Below, piece after piece: positions 7,070 through 8,166 of a stretch of DNA of 8,166 nt (positions within the stretch are counted from its first letter, which is position 1; each line of letters begins with the position of its first letter). The stretch covers positions 1-8,166 of the forward strand of contig JAIRRM010000005.1 in assembly GCA_031255975.1 (NCBI GenBank), in the 5' to 3' direction. Both the position numbers and the translations under genes were made by a program. The stretch comes from Propionibacteriaceae bacterium. Its GTDB lineage: Bacteria > Actinomycetota > Actinomycetes > Propionibacteriales > Propionibacteriaceae. The notes under the pieces were generated by a model. The model did not search any database. It saw only the letters and a program-made list of their open reading frames with translations, and had not been told where the DNA came from.

Positions 7070-8119
7070 TCATGTGACCAGGGGCGTCTCAACCGGCAGC
7101 CCGGAATCTGCCCCGAACGTGATTGGGGATGGCGGCCGTCCGGCGGCCACCATGGCGGCGCCGAGCACCGCGACCATCGCCCCGTTGTCGGTACACAGTG
7201 CCGGGTTGGGGCGGCGAAGGCTGAGTCCAGCCGTGGCGCAGCGCTCCTCAAGCAACCCGCGCAGCCGGGAGTTGGCGGCCACCCCGCCACCCAACACCAC
7301 GTCACGCACCTCGTACGCGGTAGCGGCGGCGACGCTCTTAGCGGTGAGCACGTCGCAGACGGCCTCCTGGAACGAGGCGCATACGTCGGCAACCGGGATC
7401 TCGTGATCGGCGCGTTGTTCGGTCTCCACCCACCGCGCCACCGCCGTCTTGAGGCCGGAGAATGAGAAGTCGAAGCGATGCCGTTCCAGATCGCGCCGAC
7501 CGGTTAACCCCCGTGGGAAATGAATGGCCTTCGGATCGCCAGCCGCAGCCAGTTCGTCAATCACCGGCCCACCGGGGTACGGCAACCCGAGCAGCCGTGC
7601 CACTTTGTCGTACGCCTCACCGGCGGCGTCGTCGATGGTAGTTCCGATCTCGACGATGTCACTGGTGATGTCACGTACCAGTAGCAGCGACGTATGGCCA
7701 CCACTCACCAACAACGCCAACGCCGGGGACGGTAACGGGCCATGGTCGAGCATATCGACGGCGACGTGCCCCACCAGGTGATTCACGCCGTAAAGCGGTT
7801 TGCCGAGCGCTCCGGCGAGAACCTTGGCGGCGGAAACTCCGACCACCAACGCCCCCATCAGCCCAGGGCCAGCGGTTACGGCCACCGCGTCGAGGTCGCT
7901 CAACGTCACCCCGGATGCGGATACCGCCCGGCGGAGGCAAGGCACGATGGCTTCCAGGTGGGCGCGCGAGGCCACCTCGGGTACCACGCCACCGAAACGG
8001 GCGTGCAGTTCCACAGACGACGCCACCTCGTTCGCCAGTATTTCAGTGCCACGCACGATGGCGATGCCAGTCTCGTCACAACTCGATTCGATGCCGAGCA
8101 CCAGTGGCGCGCTACTCAT
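7070..8119 (-). CDS. tsaD: tRNA N6-threonylcarbamoyladenosine transferase TsaD
   Basis: 349 residues (usual family length about 335-350). TsaD transfers the threonylcarbamoyl group from threonylcarbamoyl-AMP to A37 of ANN-decoding tRNAs, working with TsaB and TsaE in the cytosol. It shows the Kae1/TsaD hallmarks: GIESSCDET (9-17), the metal-binding histidines in NHLVGH (H114, H118), LVSGGHT (137-143), LGLPYPGGP (177-185), [11 protein letters not shown] (277-287) and the metal-binding aspartate in CTDNGAM (D311). The ATG at 8119 is chosen because AGGAG (8126-8130) lies 6 nt upstream; a GTG at 8122 would add one residue but sits only 3 nt from that site. A TGA at 8119-8121 shares one base with the ATG, suggesting translational coupling to an upstream gene. 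It probably heads the co-transcribed group with the YkuD genes. Confidence 0.97.
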   Translation of the reverse strand: MSSAPLVLGIESSCDETGIAIVRGTEILANEVASSVELHARFGGVVPEVASRAHLEAIVPCLRRAVSASGVTLSDLDAVAVTAGPGLMGALVVGVSAAKVLAGALGKPLYGVNHLVGHVAVDMLDHGPLPSPALALLVSGGHTSLLLVRDITSDIVEIGTTIDDAAGEAYDKVARLLGLPYPGGPVIDELAAAGDPKAIHFPRGLTGRRDLERHRFDFSFSGLKTAVARWVETEQRADHEIPVADVCASFQEAVCDVLTAKSVAAATAYEVRDVVLGGGVAANSRLRGLLEERCATAGLSLRRPNPALCTDNGAMVAVLGAAMVAAGRPPSPITFGADSGLPVETPLVT

Positions 8120-8166
8120 CACCGGCTCCTGTCTGCCGTGCCCCGCCGAGCGGGCTCAACTCGCGT
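8119..8166 (-). CDS. Possible 3' end of an upstream gene (partial)
   Basis: Upstream of tsaD the minus strand is open from the right edge to a TGA at 8119-8121, forming a TGATG junction with the tsaD ATG, a common mark of coupled genes in actinomycetes. The 15 visible codons read [15 protein letters not shown]. In actinobacteria the neighbour here is often rimI or tsaB, but the fragment is too short to identify. A second frame, reading [17 protein letters not shown], stays open slightly into tsaD, and the third stops at once near 8158, so the frame is not certain. Confidence 0.35.
   Translation of the reverse strand, partial: TRVEPARRGTADRSR

Noticed and set aside
7057..7392. N-terminal extension of the non-catalytic YkuD-like protein to 612 residues
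   Set aside because: The extra 112 residues lie inside tsaD in another frame and are low-complexity and Arg/Pro-rich; the MSDHSPE start gives the same tail-membrane-ectodomain layout as the paralogue.

Overview
This window is a compact piece of a high-GC bacterial chromosome, almost certainly from an actinomycete (Actinomycetota). The reasons are strong G/C third positions, GTG starts, the order tsaD ... groES-groEL, a GroEL with a short Gly-His tail instead of Gly-Gly-Met repeats, CIRCE operators at groES, and a THUMP-like-domain methyltransferase. Genus and species cannot be told from the sequence alone.

All six clear genes lie on the minus strand and are transcribed from high to low coordinates: tsaD (tRNA t6A synthesis) - a membrane-anchored YkuD-like protein without catalytic residues - a membrane-anchored YkuD L,D-transpeptidase with an intact active site - a class I SAM methyltransferase with a THUMP-like C-terminus - groES - groEL. 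The first four are closely packed: 13 nt between tsaD and the first YkuD-like gene, 79 nt before the second, then an 8-nt overlap with the methyltransferase gene. The last 44 nt at the right edge probably hold the end of another minus-strand gene that touches tsaD through a TGATG junction. groESL has its own heat-shock control region (about 2253-2325): a possible promoter and two CIRCE operators, one of which covers the stop codon of the methyltransferase gene. The left 234 nt hold no gene. They hold a hairpin just after groEL and a strong stem-loop whose T-tract lies on the plus strand, suggesting a converging gene beyond the left edge.

Functionally the window joins translation fidelity (TsaD), cell-wall cross-linking (the YkuD pair), a possible RNA methyltransferase and protein folding (GroES/GroEL). 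There is no mobile element, CRISPR array, tRNA or rRNA.

The most unusual points are: (1) the tandem YkuD pair, in which one member keeps the fold and membrane anchor but has lost both active-site histidines, the cysteine and the asparagine; (2) a long imperfect palindrome inside the methyltransferase coding sequence that looks like an in-frame insertion in a linker; and (3) an in-frame 52-codon offset repeat in the same gene, beside its SAM-binding region.
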